NCBI RefSeq assembly: GCF_014652135.1
Contig: NZ_BMYF01000010.1
Coordinates: forward strand, 61,028-125,027
Length of the DNA stretch: 64,000 nucleotides
Direction of reading: 5' to 3'
Source: Mongoliitalea lutea
GTDB taxonomy: Bacteria; Bacteroidota; Bacteroidia; Cytophagales; Cyclobacteriaceae
Shown: positions 63,142 through 64,000 of the stretch, one piece after another
How the letters are laid out: each line of letters starts with the position of its first letter
Numbering within the stretch: the first letter of the stretch is position 1
Translations under genes and position numbers: made by a program
Notes under the pieces: model-generated
Databases searched by the model: none
What the model was told of the DNA's origin: nothing
Seen by the model: the letters and a program-made list of their open reading frames with translations, nothing else

Positions 63142-64000
63142 AGTCTTATTATTACTACTGACGGGGATGTTTATGGCCCTGCCAGGATCTGCCCAAACCA
63201 GTGATATCGGTTGGGTAAGTGGTCTTCAAGACCTCGATAGCAGTCAGCTAAGTATCTTAATCATTCTAGGAGTAGTACTCTTCGTGATTATCCTATTGCT
63301 TGTGCTGATGATTTACTTGATGAGCTTTATGGTAGCTGTATTCAAGAAGGAAAATCCTGAATTAGCGGCGCAGCCAAGCTGGTGGGATGAGTTCAAATTG
63401 AACTATATCGTCGGCAGAATGAAGCCGGTAGGAAGTAAAGAGGAGAAAGAATTGATGTTGGACCACTCGTATGATGGTATCGTCGAATTGGATAATCACA
63501 TGCCTCCTTGGTTGGCGAATGTATTTTACATCACCATAGCTTTTGGTATAGGCTACTTTGTCTACTATTCTGTACTAGGTTTAGGTAAAACCCAATTGGA
63601 GGAATATGCTGAAGAGCAGCGGATAGCAGCCATCAAAATTGAAGCATACCAGGCTACTTTGTTGAATTTGATAGATGAATTCAATGTAGAGTTTGATCAA
63701 AGTGCATCAGCTTTGGCAGCGGGTAAAAGTATCTATGATATGAACTGTGCTGCCTGCCATGCTTCTGATGGTGGAGGGGGAGTAGGTCCTAACTTTACAG
63801 ATGAGTATTGGATTCACGGTGGAAGTATCAATGATATTTTCCGAATTGTGAAATACGGTGTCCCTGCTAAGGGTATGATTCCATGGGACGATCAGTTGAG
63901 TCCTGAGGAAATGCAGCAAGTTTCCAGTTATATCAAAACCTTGGTGGGTACGACACCGGCAAATCCGAAGGAGCCACAAGGTGAAAAATATGTACCGGAA
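63128..64000 (+). CDS. ccoP: cbb3 oxidase subunit III CcoP (3' end outside window)
   Basis: The first 291 residues of CcoP are seen; the gene continues past the window. A signal-like helix (MKKFKVLLLLLTGMFMALPG), a second membrane helix (LSILIILGVVLFVIILLLVL), the conserved CcoP core ELDNHMPPWLANVFYITIAF with a third helix, and then a cytochrome c domain with CAACH (Cys207) and the Met ligand region AKGMIPWDDQLS. It has an extra N-terminal helix compared with classical CcoP, as in other Bacteroidota. Only one haem site is visible; a second may lie beyond the edge. CcoP passes electrons to CcoO and the core. Confidence 0.93.
   Translation, partial: MKKFKVLLLLLTGMFMALPGSAQTSDIGWVSGLQDLDSSQLSILIILGVVLFVIILLLVLMIYLMSFMVAVFKKENPELAAQPSWWDEFKLNYIVGRMKPVGSKEEKELMLDHSYDGIVELDNHMPPWLANVFYITIAFGIGYFVYYSVLGLGKTQLEEYAEEQRIAAIKIEAYQATLLNLIDEFNVEFDQSASALAAGKSIYDMNCAACHASDGGGGVGPNFTDEYWIHGGSINDIFRIVKYGVPAKGMIPWDDQLSPEEMQQVSSYIKTLVGTTPANPKEPQGEKYVPE

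Overview
The window looks like chromosome of a Bacteroidota bacterium, most likely order Cytophagales, family Cyclobacteriaceae (Algoriphagus-like). The grounds are AT-rich DNA, TTG-N18..23-TAnnTTTG promoters instead of sigma70 boxes, almost no Shine-Dalgarno sites, a SusC/SusD pair, DUF4249 and DUF5686 proteins, alternative complex III and a fused CcoNO cbb3 oxidase. The genus is inferred from gene content. All family names come from reading the sequence; no search was run.

Layout. 1-5.7 kb: the start of a leftward DUF5686 surface protein, a small orphan antitoxin-like gene, then a TonB-dependent receptor with its DUF4249 lipoprotein. 5.7-23.6 kb: an uptake or surface locus of SusC and SusD homologues, three very large FG-GAP/UnbV lipoproteins (the second broken by one extra G in a G7 run), a small lipoprotein of unknown function, an antitoxin/VapC pair wedged between the second and third large lipoproteins, and a lipoprotein of the vanadium haloperoxidase/PAP2 fold. 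No glycoside hydrolase, peptidase or sulfatase is present. 23.7-33.2 kb: rsmG, a 1.1 kb repeat-rich gap, rpsA with a hairpin leader, two DUF4221-like lipoproteins, an outer-membrane barrel, a TolB-like propeller lipoprotein, a truncated leftward [2Fe-2S] gene and tRNA-Cys(GCA).

33.5-48.5 kb: one long operon for aerobic respiration. It encodes alternative complex III (actABCDEF), aa3-type oxidase subunits II and I, haem A synthase, haem O synthase, two subunit III proteins and a subunit IV. Together they carry electrons from menaquinol through c haems to oxygen. 48.5-50 kb adds Cu/haem assembly factors (Sco, DUF420/CtaM-like, a small CAMC membrane protein). 50-57.3 kb holds a 1237-residue NtrY-like sensor kinase without a partner regulator and a 1156-residue predicted outer-membrane protein of unknown function. 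57.4-64 kb is a second, high-affinity respiratory operon: a universal-stress-like protein, ccoI, ccoS, a ccoN-ccoO fusion, ccoQ and the start of ccoP. It is preceded by a perfect 12-bp inverted repeat with the geometry of an FNR/CRP site. The window therefore carries both the high-oxygen and the low-oxygen terminal branches of one respiratory chain, about 9 kb apart.

Most promising for novelty: the SusCD + triple FG-GAP/UnbV + haloperoxidase-fold locus, its G7 frameshift and nested toxin pair, and the dyads in front of the two respiratory operons.
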